A stretch of 64,000 nt of DNA from Oxytricha trifallax. Taxonomy: Eukaryota; Ciliophora; Spirotrichea; Sporadotrichida; Oxytrichidae. Positions 1-11,639 of the stretch are shown in pieces. The notes beneath the pieces were generated by a model, which worked only from the letters and a program-made list of their open reading frames with translations, had not been told where the DNA came from and did no database searches. The stretch lies in contig ARYC01017224.1 in assembly GCA_000711775.1 (NCBI GenBank), positions 26,442 to 90,441 of the forward strand, given 5' to 3'. How positions within the stretch are numbered: the first letter of the stretch is position 1; the number at the start of each line of letters is the position of its first letter. Both the position numbers and the translations under genes were made by a program.

Positions 1-462
1 TAAAATCTTGATAACCCATACCGCTCATATGCTATTATTGTTGATTGAATTATCCTTGCATTTAGAAGTTTGCATTGGTTTATTACCCTCCAACATTAGC
101 TTAAGCTTGAACTCCACCACCGAGTGATGGGAAGTTAAACCTAATTATTTTATTTATTGAAAAAATTAGCATCTCATTAAGTTTAGTATTTACAAGGTTT
201 TATTTACCTTGAGATATAAATTCATTTAAAAGTAAATGTTACAAAGATTTAGTCGTAACCTTGATTCTACATTTTTGTTTTTTGATAAACTGCTACTCTA
301 ATAGCTTAGTTATTATTATTTAATATAATAATTTTACAATTACTCCTACGGTATTTTAGCATTTTCACTGCTATTTTTTGCTTTAATTGACTAGAACAGT
401 AAAATATTGTTAAATTTGAGTGGCAATAGAAATAAAAATCTAAAATTAGGGATTCAATTAAT
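1..462 (-). other. Spacer with a partial duplicate of the Q/N-rich gene
   Basis: Positions 1-55 closely match 22100-22148, a piece of the Q/N-rich gene further along the window, in the same orientation. The match fades after about 55 bases. The remainder up to the stop codon of the ATG16-like gene is AT-rich with short GC-richer patches (about 60-135), and I see no convincing reading frame. It could be a paralogous MDS that starts left of the window or a stray germline duplicate. Confidence 0.5.
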
Positions 463-3263
463 TCAAGGCTCCCACAGATAGAGACCGCCTAAGTTATCAA
501 TACTGGCAAATTTAGTGCCTCTGGGTTGCCATTCGCAAGCCACAACTGTAGTTTAATGAATATGCTCGTAAATCTCCTCCAACTCACCATTTTAGATATC
601 ATAGATGATAATCAATGAAAATTTATAAGCCAACTTATAGAAATTACTTTACATAAGGAATTGAATGAATTATTTTACATTTTTTATAATGTTGCCATTT
701 AGAGAACCAAGCACTACATATCTGCTATTTGAAGATATACACAATTTGTTCGATTATGATCCACATTTATAGTTTTCATGCTCAAATTTCTACAGCATTT
801 TATAGGTTCTTGTATCAAATACTCTGACTGTGTGATCACTACATATGATTTAAAATTCTTGAATATGAGTATATTTATAATACTTACGTTCCTGTTGACA
901 CGAAATACTTTTCATCTGGTGAGAATTTTACACAAGTAATACTGTTATCATGCGCATTCTTGATTTCATGTAATAGTTCCTGCCCTCTCAAAGACCATAG
1001 CCTAATAGCTCCGTCAAAATGAGCAGTTGCCATCATCGACTCAGATATTGATAAGTTTAAGTCAAAGCATTAACTCATGCAAACGATCTAGTAAGAATGA
1101 ATAAAATAATTATTGTATTTTTTACAGTTTTAGAGCAGATTCCTTTCTCTAAATCCCAGAATTTAATGGTTCTGTCAAGTGACCCTGTAATCACACTTTT
1201 CTTTGAGAAAGAAAACTTATTAGCATTGATTGTATCTTTATGGCCTTAGAAAGTTTGAGTGGCACGTTTAGTTTTCAAGCTCCAAATTAGGGTTTTGTGT
1301 TCAGTTGAACTTGCAGCTAAAAGTTCATTATCCATAGATATTTAAATGTCAGTGATTGGCTTTTAAAAGCCTCTCAAGCATGCATCTTAATTTTAAAAAC
1401 ATTAAGGAGAAAAAGAATTTCTTAAATAAAATCTTTTTTATCTTCCTTTCCAGTATTTGCATTCCAAATTTTAATCAAAGCGTCACCTCCTCCTGTTGCT
1501 ATGGCGTCTCCTAGAGGATTAAAACAGACGCAAGTAACCTCTCTTTTATGAGCTGGAATTTTAAATTAAGTTTTGCTTGGAACTTTAATTTCTGCAAAAT
1601 TTGGTATTATATAAATACAAGTTATAATAATAAAATGTATTAATTCTAAACAACTGTTTTTACTGTTATTATTTCAATGAATTATAAATAAATTTATAAT
1701 AAAATACATGTATTCATTGTAAATAAATAGGCTATATATATTTTTTTTATTTTCTACTTAATATTCATCATAAATAATTCCTCTCAATTTTTTTTAAAAA
1801 CAAATTTAATTTATGCATAATTATATTTTTTTAATTTAAATTAAATTACACATTATAAGATATTCAGGCTTAATGAACTCATCTAGGTTGATTGGCGACC
1901 CAAAAGATATCTATTACTTTTCTTCTTCTTATGACCCAACTTTCTTAGGATCCTAAATCAATAATAAAACATCATAATTAATTTTATTACACCACCTCCC
2001 TTGATTCTCTATGCTTCCATATATATCTTATTAGCCTCATTCAATGCTTTTGCTTGCTCATCTTTCAATGACAAAATCTTGCTCACTAAATTAGAGTTAT
2101 CCATGCTTAATTCCTTAACTCGACTATATATAAAAACTTGTAACAAACATTTCATATTTATTACCCCTCTAAATGCTGATTGATTTGTTTCATGCCATCA
2201 TATTCCGACTTCATGACTCTATGCTACTGCTCCATACGATCGTATTCTTCCTGCTACCTAGCCATTATGTCCTCGTATTCCTTCAGTCTTTCTTGATATA
2301 ACGTGCTCTTTTTTTCGTAATCACGAAGTTTGTCAGCCAAGTCTTTGTTTTCGCGCACTTGCTTTAAAACTTCCTGACTGTTTCCCATTTGACCCTTGTA
2401 CATGTCGTTTAATTGGGCTTCGAGCTCTCTAACGTGCTGTTCCATTTTTACCATTTACATGGCATCACTATATATAAGTTATTGATTAGGATTTGATAAA
2501 TAAGGGAAGGCAATATAGTTTCACTTTAAAAAGTATTAATGGTATAAAATTGCAATGGAACACTCTGAAAAATTCTGAGATCTTAAATATATATTTTTAT
2601 AGTAAATTTCCTCAAACTTACCCTTTAGTCTATTTAATTGCATAATTCTCTCTTTCTAACTGTTTATTTTGATCCTAAATTTTCTTTAACTATCTCAAGA
2701 TGTCCATGTAGTGATGTACTACTTCCTTAAATTGTGACTTTTCATGTCGATTTCTTTCTTGAACTTGCTTCAAGTATTTCTGCTGAAGGTTTACAGGGCA
2801 ATACATATTTTTTATTAATAATTATTTATATAATAAAGTTCTTTAATAAATTGTAGTTAAAATTGATATAATGCTTCGTTTATATATTAAATATAAATAT
2901 TAATTAAAGAAATAAAAAATTATTATTTTTTAATAATAATATTTAAAACATAATAAAAATAAATCAACTTTATTAACAATATTATTTAAGATTCTTGTTT
3001 ACTCTTGAATAATATAATTCAATTCTTTAAAATATAAATCAAACTAAGATCATTTGTTATATTAAATGGAAAATATTTATATTTGTATAATTATCTCCTT
3101 CTTTTATGGGATTGTAAGTTTCTTGTTCTTTGAATATAAAGTAATTGAATTTTATAGGCAGTTGGAAATGTTGAAGTGCAAAGGTGATTAGTTGATGAAG
3201 AAATTGAACCATAAGACTCTGTTTCCGGCTTTGTTGTATCCGATTATTTAGTATTTGAGGCAT
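463..3263 (-). CDS. ATG16: ATG16-like autophagy protein, coiled coil plus WD40 propeller, split gene
   Basis: ATG16 proteins bind ATG5-ATG12 and direct ATG8 lipidation at autophagic membranes. Reading TAA/TAG as Gln, the minus strand gives pieces in family order. They are a heptad-rich coiled coil (about 2590-2815 and 2254-2454, with NKDLADKLRDYEKK) and an acidic/Q linker with SPINLDEFIKPEYL (about 1865-1965). WD40 blades follow: CVCFNPLGDAIATGG with IKIWN (about 1480-1560), VITGSLDRTIKFWDLE (about 1150-1200), FDGAIRLWSLRGQEL, CVKFSPDEKYFVSTGT and DHTVRVFDTRTYKML, down to the last blade ending GGLYLWEP before TGA at 463-465. KCGSQSNKLCISSNSRYVVLGS matches the ATG16L1 blade containing KCGSDW. 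Gaps around 1600-1850, 2470-2590 and 2820-3050 are AT-rich introns or IESs. The N-terminal piece (3057-3263, MPQILNNRIQQSRKQ) is where an ATG5-binding helix should lie but is only weakly convincing. The order is not scrambled. Confidence 0.8.
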
Positions 3264-3541
3264 TTTAAGTCATTCTTAAATATCATATTTTTATAAAGCT
3301 CACAAAAATTATTTATTTTATTGTGTTGCACCGTTAGTCATTTCTATACATGCCTCGATGCTAAACTTAATCAATAAAGTTCTACCGTCAAACTTATATT
3401 TTATTATCATTTATAATCGTATATACAAACTAAATCAATGAGAGTATTATATTTTATTAATTTACTGTGTTTTTTAATTTATTGCTAATAAAATAAATAA
3501 AGTTATAAACCATAAGAAGGCATTTTTTGTTGGTGAAGATT
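3264..3541. other. AT-rich spacer before TBE copy A
   Basis: No reading frame is visible. It ends in ATT (3539-3541), the left copy of the 3-bp target duplication of the TBE that follows. Confidence 0.6.
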
Positions 3542-3596
3542 CAAAACCCCAAAACCCCTTAGTGAGGTTTATAAGTGCTTTGATTTGTGGGGTTCT

Positions 3597-4974
3597 AGTA
3601 TATCATCTAATGATTATCGTGGATATGCTGGAGCTTTTACGATGACCATCTCAACTATCTTCTTAATTTCATTACATATTTCATCTTGCTTAATATATTT
3701 AGCAGCCAAACTTATTGATTATTTCTCATGTTTTGTTCCAAAGTATGACATACTTTCCATATCGCACTCTAAGATAATTGCTGCTACCGCCCAAACATCC
3801 CATTATACAGAGCCATTTGTCCATTTCTCTCTTATAGGGAAGTATCCTGAGTGCCTAAAACCTTAGCTAAAGTCACTATCTCTTGTCTTATTACTCTGTT
3901 GAAATCTATGACTACTACTTCTAAAGAGAGATTTAACATTACATTTTCCGGCTTCAAATCTCTATGAACATACCCTAGATCATGGAGCTCTTTCACACCC
4001 TTAGTCATATCTGTGAGTATCTTATTCAAATCAACAGGATATCTATTATCGCAGAGATACTCTCTTAGAGTCATTTCAAACTTCTTTAGTCTCAAAGCAA
4101 TAAAACCATGACCAAGTATAACTCCGTCGACTTAGCTAAGTTCTTGCATTATCTTTTCTAAGCCTCTCTCAGTACTATGTATTCATTTGCAAACTCATTT
4201 TAATATTGCTCGTTCTTAATGAGAATTTGAATGGATATACCTTGTAAGCGAATTCATCAACAACTATAAGGTTTACCTTGTTAGGTACGTCAATATTCAA
4301 ATAGTTTTCAATACAGCTGCTGATGTCGACTGCATTTAATGCAGGTATATACATTGCCCTCTCTTATAAGCATGCTATATACATACCATTTCCTGGTTGG
4401 TTCATTGACTCCAACCGCTTCTATCTCTTAAGTCTCTCCTACTGTTCTTTTTGTGACTCAAGAGGGTTATTTTTTCTTTTAGCAGGTACAAGCTTTTAAG
4501 TTTCCTTATCTTTAATAGGAATTAGCTTAAATGATGCTTTTGCATATGTCTCTTTACTTTAGCTGAGTGAGTATAAGACTTCATGCAGGTAGTGCAGTAA
4601 TATCTACAATCTACTTTATCATGCTTGAAGTAGATCTTAGCTCTACCAAAGTGTACCTCTTTGATGTGTCTCTTCAAGCTAGACTCAGTTGAGAAGAAAT
4701 TTTAGAAGTCTTCACATTAAAAGGTTTAAATTTTTTCTATTGGTTGCTGTTCCTTATCTTCCTCAACCAATTCAACTTATGTTTAAACTCCCATCACTGC
4801 ACTCTACTTCTTGCTTTAAACTTAAATTTTAAAGACCTCAGCTTCAAACTCTAGAGCTCTTAGCTCTACCTCCTTTTCAATATAAATTACTTCTGGTTTC
4901 TTGGAGGTTCCAAAGTTGAGCAATGATTAACCTGTTCCAAGAGAAACTGTCTTACGATTTAAGTTAGCCACCAT
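3597..4974 (-). pseudogene. TBE copy A zinc-finger/kinase ORF (57-kDa type), C-terminus deleted
   Basis: It starts at ATG 4974 (MVANLNRK). A C2H2 finger pair follows: the first has lost its second cysteine (CEDF), the second is intact (CTTCMKSYTHSAKVKRH). The kinase half has the catalytic loop HRDLKPENVML followed by VIDFNR, so the usual DFG is DFN. After VLGT the frame slips. Compared with copies B and C about 150 bp are missing at the 3' end (near 3585-3597), removing the last residues and the normal TGA. It is transcribed divergently from the 22-kDa gene across the repeat-rich region 5160-5405. In TBEs this protein is conserved but its substrate is unknown. Probably non-functional as it stands. 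Confidence 0.8.
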
Positions 4975-5159
4975 GTTTAAATTCAAATTTAAATTTCTAT
5001 TATTAATAAGTAAAAACCTCACTGGCTATACTAACTTTGTTTATTTCAGGTGTAGTAAAAGACTGTAAGATATAAATTTGAGTGGTCTAACCTAAGGAAG
5101 ATCGTAAGGCAACAACAATGGTTGATTCTTAGGTGTTAGACATCATATTTATACTTAGT

Positions 5160-5410
5160 TTATAACTATAGATTTTCTAATTTTATGCTTAATATTTTTA
5201 ATTTTGGTACCAACTGAGAATAAATTCAGGTCGGTACTGGTACCAATTAGGTTTTGAACCATTTTGGAACTTTTCCATTAAAACCTCATTAGTTTAAAAC
5301 TAGGTACTAATTAAGTTTTGGTACTATTAAATTGGTACCAATTAAAATTAAACGAATTTAGTACCAGTACTAATTAAAAAGAAAAAATTTAGTACTAATT
5401 TAATGGAACT
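5160..5410. promoter_or_regulatory. Repeat-rich control region between divergent TBE genes (copy A)
   Basis: Between the divergent start codons at 4974 and 5592 lies a cluster of roughly eight copies of GGTACC/GGTACT followed by AATTA, in both orientations. The same cluster recurs in copy B (about 17235-17430), copy C (about 51540-51740) and a remnant (about 19859-20045). The position and strand symmetry suggest a shared divergent promoter or a protein-binding array. That role is inferred; the repetition is what the sequence shows. Confidence 0.45.
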
Positions 5411-5591
5411 AAATTGATAAAAATGGATCTCAATCTCTGCAGTTTGTTACAGCTTCTGCAAACTTTCTCCACTATCTTTGCAGGGTTGACCCCCTATAAG
5501 ATTCCCATATTTAATAGTAAGATTTTAAAAAATAGGATCCAGAAGTCTATAAGTTATAATTTGAAATTCATTAATAGGAAGAGGAACAAAG

Positions 5592-6389
5592 ATGGAATCA
5601 CTCAACGATCAAATGAAAAGAGTCGAGGCTCAAGAAATTATATCAAGATTCAGAAATAAGGAAGATCTCTATCGATACCTAACTTTACATGGCAAGATAA
5701 CTTGACGACTATTAACATCTTAAACAGTTGAATTATTCCTTCCAACGATGGAAGGTACCAAAATTTCATTCTTGAAAGCAATACTTGTGAGGAGAAGAAA
5801 GCTTTTAAAAATAAAGAGATTAAACTTATCGAAATTCCCAACTACCCTGAGATTTCAGTCACTAATCTTTATGAGGATGCCATGTTAGATGAGGAAGTGG
5901 TAGTTTACCTTCCAACCAAGAAGCAACTCTCTAATAAACTAACAGAGAGGATCTTTTTCTTTGGTGTTCTTGGTACAATAAAAGAGGATTATCTCAGAGA
6001 AATAATTGAAGAAGCACATAAGAAACGATATTCTATTCTCTCCTGAAGACTAGAAAAAGCAAGACGTTCTAATAAGCTCAGCTTGGCTAGAGGAACTTAA
6101 GAAGCATCCTTATCTTTCAAGTAAGCTTTGACATATAACTTTGTAGGAAAATCTGGCACTGGCACTGGCATATATCTTATGAATGAGCATGCAAAGGTTC
6201 ACAGAGAAAGAAAGTCGCAGACAATTTATGAGGTGAGCAAGAGGCCTTATAAAGATGTCTGAAAACCAAATGAAATAAACATAGATGCAGGAGCTGGCAC
6301 TAAAGAGAAGAAATATGGGCCCAAGCAAGCCATAAGAAGAGGAGAAGAAAGAGAAGGCAAACCCCTTTATGGGTTAGTATAATATGTGA
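5592..6389 (+). CDS. TBE copy A 22-kDa ORF
   Basis: Starts at ATG 5592 (MESLNDQMKRVEAQE) and ends at TGA 6387-6389 (FNM is expected before it by comparison with copy C). Three exons are inferred. Exon 1 has NKEDLYRYLTLHG. A roughly 36-nt intron follows, whose donor reads GC instead of the GT of copy B. Exon 2 has PNYPEISVTNLYEDA and REIIEEAHKKRYS. A second intron follows near 6121-6147. The basic exon 3 is repeat-expanded (GGCACT repeated) and frameshifted. At least one further frameshift lies near 5785 (copy B has an extra T). The 22-kDa TBE protein has no known biochemical function; nothing in it resembles a known catalytic domain. Confidence 0.7.
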
Positions 6390-6395
6390 ACTTAT

Positions 6396-7456
6396 TCATT
6401 CATTTAAATCTAAAACTTATTTATAAACATTCATTCTTCCTTCTCTCGCACACACTGTTGTCTTATCTATGCTTACTCTCTTGCAGCTACTCTGAATCAA
6501 GTCTACTGTATCTATAGGCAAGTCATGCATTAGGTGATAAGCAGCAGCTTCTTGTAGTGAGTCTTGATTTAACTCCAGTAGAATTCAATTCCATTAAATT
6601 ATGCTATAAGGAACGTTGTATACAGGAGTTATGTTTAGCTCTTCAAAAGCTTTCTTAGACTCCTTAGTCTTATGAACTGAGAGATTATCAACAAACAGGA
6701 AGATCTCTTGGTTACTATACTTCTCTCTGAGCTTATGTAGGAACTCTATATACTACTCTCGCTTAATAGACCGAGGGTGAATAACATAACTCTCTAGGCC
6801 TGAATCTTCACTTATACCAGCTAAAATTGCATGGGTGACTACCTTCACTTATTAATCATAGACTTCTATATTATCAGACTTCTTATACCAAGACTTATTA
6901 ATAAAGGTGTTGAAGGTAAACACAGCTTCATCAGCGTGTATGAACTTGATGTTATTAGTAATAGCTCTCTGCATTTAATCATATATATAGTTTAAATTAT
7001 TACTATAAAATGGCACTGTAAAATCAATCACCCTCTTCACTCTGTTGACAGTCTTAAAAGTAATACCATTTCTTCTATAAATATTGGATATAGTCTAAAA
7101 AGAGATACGCATGTCAGGAACCTGCGATGAAACATCACAGCTCGCTAGTCTAACGGAAAGTGTGCCCAATACTTCAAAGTCTTAGAGTCGCAGAGGAAGT
7201 CAATATGAGCCTGAGAGAACTTTTATTTTCTTGCAGGATACGTTCAACAACCAGAATTAAAATGCTAAACAGCTAGCAAGCAGTGATACCTAACAGTTGA
7301 GGCACTCTTGCGTAATAACTTTGCTATAGCTGCATAATTTAGTACAGGTTTGGCTTAGTCTATATTAATACACGTACCATACCTAAGCTGAAGCAGTAAA
7401 TCTAAATATTACTCATCAAAAATCGACCCTAAATTTCGCTAATTTCTATTTCTCAT
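6396..7456 (-). pseudogene. TBE copy A transposase (42-kDa DDE type), frameshifted
   Basis: About 353 codons, the length expected for a 42-kDa TBE transposase. It starts MRNRNQRNLGSIFDEQY. The catalytic triad is recognisable: Asp in IHADEAVFTFNTF, Asp in FVDNLSVHKTKE and Glu in NGIEFYW. This is the DDE_3 pattern of the Tc1/mariner-IS630 relatives. An in-frame TGA follows HFNSGC, at the same codon as in copies B and C. One-base deletions occur near 7110 (after FHRRF) and near 6605 (before NGIEF). It converges on the 22-kDa gene, whose stop lies 6 bp away. Confidence 0.82.
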
Positions 7457-7557
7457 TTTGTAAATTGGCCTAATTTCTCTACTACCCCAATAAGACCCCA
7501 ACTATACCCTACATATCAAAGCACTTATAAACCTCACTAAGGGGTTTTGGGGTTTTG

Positions 7558-7845
7558 ATTCCAATACAAATTCAAATAAAAGATCATGAACAAGACTTAT
7601 TTTCAATATTTACATAAAATAGAGTTATTTTGTATTTTCAATTCAATCAACAATTATTTTCTTAATTATATTAACTATTATATTTTTTTAAAAAAATATT
7701 AAATTTTCTCTATTACTACTATGATAAATATAATTCCATTAATCAATTCTATAATGATTATTAAATTATTTAAATTGATTTTTAATTAATTTATAATATA
7801 ATAATAATTTCTTCATTGTATAAAGCTTGTGAATATCCTAAAATT
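7558..7845. other. AT-rich spacer
   Basis: No reading frame or repeat is visible, apart from the flanking duplication TAAAATT (7839-7845) at its right edge, which belongs to the inverted-repeat element that follows. Confidence 0.6.
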
Positions 7846-8280
7846 AGGGTAATGGTTCCCTGGGGGGGGCCGCTAAAATATTTTTTCTAATTTAAATAAA
7901 ATGTTTAAAAAATGATTATAATATCAAAGTAACATGATATAACGTACTAATAAGGTCTAAAATGACATTTCCAAAGAATATAATGAGACCCAGATCATAG
8001 TAAAATTCTATATTAACATCATAAAAAACATTAATTTTAGAATAAACATCATTATTTTTTCTATTTATTTAATGTGTAATATATTAGTGATTTCACTTAG
8101 TATATTACTAATATAATGATTATCAGTTAAAAGCTTATAAACTCAATGTTTAGTTTTCATCTAGAGTTTTATCAATATATAATAATTTCATAATTATAGC
8201 TCTGTTAAAGAGTAGATAATAATATAAATTGACTTATAAAATGACTTAATTGTCCTAATTTTAATAAAAAAATGCTTAAG

Positions 8281-8383
8281 TCAGTTGGCGCCTAAGAAAA
8301 TGTAAGATGGCGCCTTTAACTCTAATTAATACAACTATCATTAGTGTCAGTTGGCGCCAAAGAAAATGTCAGAAGGCGCCTAA
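8281..8383. repeat. Direct repeat pair, each bounded by GGCGCC
   Basis: Two copies of a unit of about 36 bp (near 8281-8316 and 8346-8382) read GTCAGTTGGCGCC, then AAGAAAATGT, then a second GGCGCC. Each unit is therefore a small hairpin with GGCGCC arms, unusual in such AT-rich DNA. No coding sense is seen. Confidence 0.6.
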
Positions 8384-8440
8384 AGAAAATTTTTATATTT
8401 TGAAAATTAAATCATAACCATTCCCAATAAAAATATCTTT

Positions 8441-9364
8441 CTGACCGAGACCCCCCACCCCTCAGCCGAGACCCCATCCCCCCCTCAACCGAGACCCCCC
8501 CTCACTTTATTGTAATTTTTTGATAAACTTATTTTTTACTTAAAATAAATTTATTGCCCTGCGGGCAGCTATTATCATTATAGATACAACTTTATATGTT
8601 TCACTACGTCCGTAAGCCTTTTTCAAAACAATCTCCCATAGGGAAATAATTATAATAACATTCCTTTTTACTTTATTTAGTAATAATATGATTTTAATTG
8701 ACACCAATAATATTATAAAAAATTTCTTAAATCACTTCTATTTGACTAAATATTAAGAATTAATATAATAATTTTCCCAATAATTTTTCTTCTCTTTATT
8801 TCTTTATAAATACTTTTAATATTATTTTTACTTTATTTAATTAATTACTAGTATTATCTTTTTTGGTTTAGCTTAGATTTGGGAAAGTTCTAAATAATTT
8901 CTTTTATTTTTGATTACAATTTAAAAGCATTAATTAATAAAAAAAAGATAATTATTGTAATTAATTAAATAAAGTAAAAATAATATTAAAAGTATTTATA
9001 AAGAAATAAAGAGAAGAAAAATTATTGGGAAAATTATTATATTAATTCTTAATATTTAGTCAAATAGAAGTGATTTAAGAAATTTTTTATAATATTATTG
9101 GTGTCAATTAAAATCATATTATTACTAAATAAAGTAAAAAGGAATGTTATTATAATTATTTCCCTATGGGAGATTGTTTTGAAAAAGGTTGACGGACGTG
9201 TGAAACATTTCAATTTATATACATAATGGTAAAAGCGACCCGCAGGACAAGAAATTTATTTTGAGTAAAAAATAAGTTTATCAAAAAATTATAATAAAGT
9301 GAGGGGGTCTCGGTTGAGGGGGGGATGGGGATCTCGGCTGAGGGGGGGAGGGGGTCTCGGTCAG
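8441..9364. mobile_element. Nested foldback element with GACCGAGACCCC-type ends
   Basis: The ends are CTGACCGAGACCCCC (8441) and GGGGGTCTCGGTCAG (9364). The arms run inward as near-perfect inverted copies of about 420 bp to a loop near 8862-8938. The GACCGAGACC or CCGAGACCCC motif occurs three times at each end. It lies entirely within the larger 7846-10850 element, so it inserted later. There is no coding capacity. A similar end (CCGAGATCCCCCC) appears at the right edge of the window. Confidence 0.75.
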
Positions 9365-10486
9365 AACAAATATCGATTGTTAAAACCCTTATTTATGAAG
9401 GTATCAGCATAATTTAATTTTTCTATGAATATTTAATGAAGCTTAAAAATTTATTTTTTGCTCAATATAAGGGAAAATTTTGATTATTTACCTGTTGTTA
9501 TAAGTTTATATGAAATCTTGAAAAAATAACTTAAATTCTGAAGTAAAATTAAAGGAATTTTAGAGCTAATTTAAAGCAAAATCGGTTAAATATAATGAAT
9601 TTTTGAATAAAAAAATGAAGGTTGATTTAAAATAATTTTTGGAAAAATTTTAAGATTTATAGCTTTTTATTTTTCTATTACTTTAAAATTTTTTATTAAA
9701 TGGAAAGATTATTGTGTTATTTTATAGTCATTCAATTAATTTGTTTTTTAATTTAATGAAGAGTTTAATAAGTTAACTATAAAATTAATTCTAATTAAAG
9801 AATTCATTCTCAGATTAAATTATAAAACTTATTGTTAAAATTAATATGAAATACTAACAAATAATCTTAGACGTACTAATATAAGAAAAGTGATTATTAT
9901 AATTTTAAGCATAGTTTGAGAAAGTTGAAATTTTTAGATTTTTGTTAAAAACTTACAAAATAAAGACTTACTTATAATAAATTATTATTGATAAAAAATA
10001 AGTTGAAATTGAGGTATTTTTAAAAAAAATTATAAGTCGAATAAAAAACTAAAAAGTCTAAAATTTTGATAGTACATTTCTGTATATTAAGTGAAATAGT
10101 ATAAATGAAAGAATGATAAAAAAAATTAGTTTGGTCCCTTTTTGTGAAAAAAATGTAAAAAATTGAAATTATAGTTGAAAAAAGTCTTTATAAGCTAAAG
10201 TATGAAAAATATGCATTAATTGAATGAGTTATGTACAAAGAATCTATATACATTGGAATCATAAGATAAGTATAATAAAGGGTAAGGTGTTGTATTAAAT
10301 ATTGAATGAATAAATTTTATATTTTAAGATTTTGTTAGAGTTTGTAATATTTTGTTATAGTTTGTTAGATTTTGTTAGACTTTTAAAAACAACAATTAAT
10401 CGATTAACTAAATAGTAATTAAAGAGTTATGATTTATATCCTTACTTTATTGATTAATTTATGCATCATCCTAGAGTAATGCTTAT

Positions 10487-10501
10487 GGGGTTTTGGGGTT
10501 T
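10487..10501 (+). repeat. Interstitial G4T4G4T3 telomere-like block
   Basis: GGGGTTTTGGGGTTT occurs inside the 3-kb element without the TBE subterminal sequence that normally precedes such a block (ACCTCACTAA). It is either a decayed TBE end or an independent telomere-like insertion. Confidence 0.55.
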
Positions 10502-10850
10502 AATACAATGATTCAGGTATAAATGATTCTATCTACGCAACATTAATAAAAGCTCTTCATGCTTTTTTAACTGATAATCATTATATTAGTAATATACTAA
10601 GTGAAATCACTAATATATTACACATTAAATAAATAGAAAAAATAATGATGTTTATTCTAAAATTAATGTTTTTTATGATGTTAATATAGAATTTTACTAT
10701 GATCTGGGTCTCATTATATTCTTTGGAAATGTCATTTTAGACCTTATTAGTACGTTATATCATGTTACTTTGATATTATAATCATTTTTTAAACATTTTA
10801 TTTAAATTAGAAAAAATATTTTAGCGGCCCCCCCCAGGGAACCATTACCC

Positions 10851-11574
10851 TAAAATTAAAATAAAATTTTTATAAATATTAAAGGTTATTATTGTGGCAA
10901 ATTATTTAATAAAGAATTTATAAGTAATATTATATTTTAGAATAGAGCCAATTGAATAGATCAATTAAAAAATATAAATAATTTAGTTTTTATTAGCTTT
11001 TCCCATGCATGGATCTATTTCCTTCTTTGGCAATATTTATATTTTTACATTTAAATTAATTATACATTAAATAAAGGAAATATTTTCCAATAATTATTTA
11101 TACAAGATCAAATATAAAAGTCTGAAATCTAAAGCATAAACAACCGAAGTAATTTATATTAAATTATCAATTTAAAAAATATAATTCTATTAAAACTAAC
11201 CACTAAGGTAAAAATATTTAGTCATGATCTGAGTTTGTCCTAAACCATACAAAAATATTAATTATATTATATTTTTATAAAATAAAATAATATTCATAAA
11301 GTTAAATGCATAGAGTACAAAAGAAATGTTGAACAATAAATTTAATCATCAAAATACTAACAAAAGCCTTTAATTAACAGAATTATGTTGAAAAAATAGA
11401 AATGATTTTATTTACGATTTATTTTCGTACACCTTTCAATAAAACAGTAAAATACAATATAATTATTGCAATTTCAATTGTGATTTATTTACGTATAATT
11501 TATTCATTGCGCATTTTAACATTAAAATTTATATTATTTATTTTGTTATGTACCAAAATTTAATGTTAAAGTTT
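10851..11574. other. AT-rich spacer
   Basis: More than 700 bp with no reading frame, hairpin or repeat that I can support. It separates the 3-kb element from the decayed TBE. Confidence 0.6.
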
Positions 11575-11639
11575 CAAAGCCCCAAAATCCTCAATGAGGT
11601 TTATTTATACTTTGATTTTAAGTTGTTGGGGTTATTAAA

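Larger units (their letters stand above)
3542..7557. mobile_element. TBE: TBE transposon, copy A (4016 bp, complete ends)
   Basis: The element begins CAAAACCCCAAAACCCC and ends with its exact complement GGGGTTTTGGGGTTTTG (7541-7557), followed inward on both sides by the same subterminal sequence (TTAGTGAGGTTTATAAGTG). It is flanked by ATT at 3539-3541 and 7558-7560, which fits the known TBE target duplication ANT. Inside are three genes in standard TBE order: kinase/zinc finger (-), 22-kDa protein (+) and transposase (-). TBE transposases are known to take part in germline elimination in Oxytricha. Several one-base frame disruptions suggest this copy is decaying, unless they are assembly errors. 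Confidence 0.93.
7846..10850. mobile_element. 3-kb inverted-repeat element with about 285-bp terminal repeats
   Basis: The left arm (7846 to about 8131) and right arm (about 10567-10850) are near-perfect inverted copies, beginning AGGGTAATGGTTCCCT and then a run of G followed by CCGCTAAAATATT. Both sides are flanked by TAAAATT (7839-7845 and 10851-10857), a candidate 7-bp target duplication. No transposase is visible inside, so it is non-autonomous or has decayed. It holds a second foldback (8441-9364), a GGCGCC repeat pair and an internal G4T4G4T3 block at 10487-10501. The family is not recognised. Confidence 0.8.

Noticed and set aside
3542-3558. C4A4 repeats as real chromosome ends (assembly of joined nanochromosomes)
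   Set aside because: Each block is only 17 bases, paired with an inverted partner about 4 kb away, followed by the same subterminal sequence and transposon genes. They are TBE tips.
6110-6328. Minus-strand frame within the TBE copy A 22-kDa gene
   Set aside because: The plus strand there is the 22-kDa coding sequence conserved in three copies; the minus frame is not conserved.
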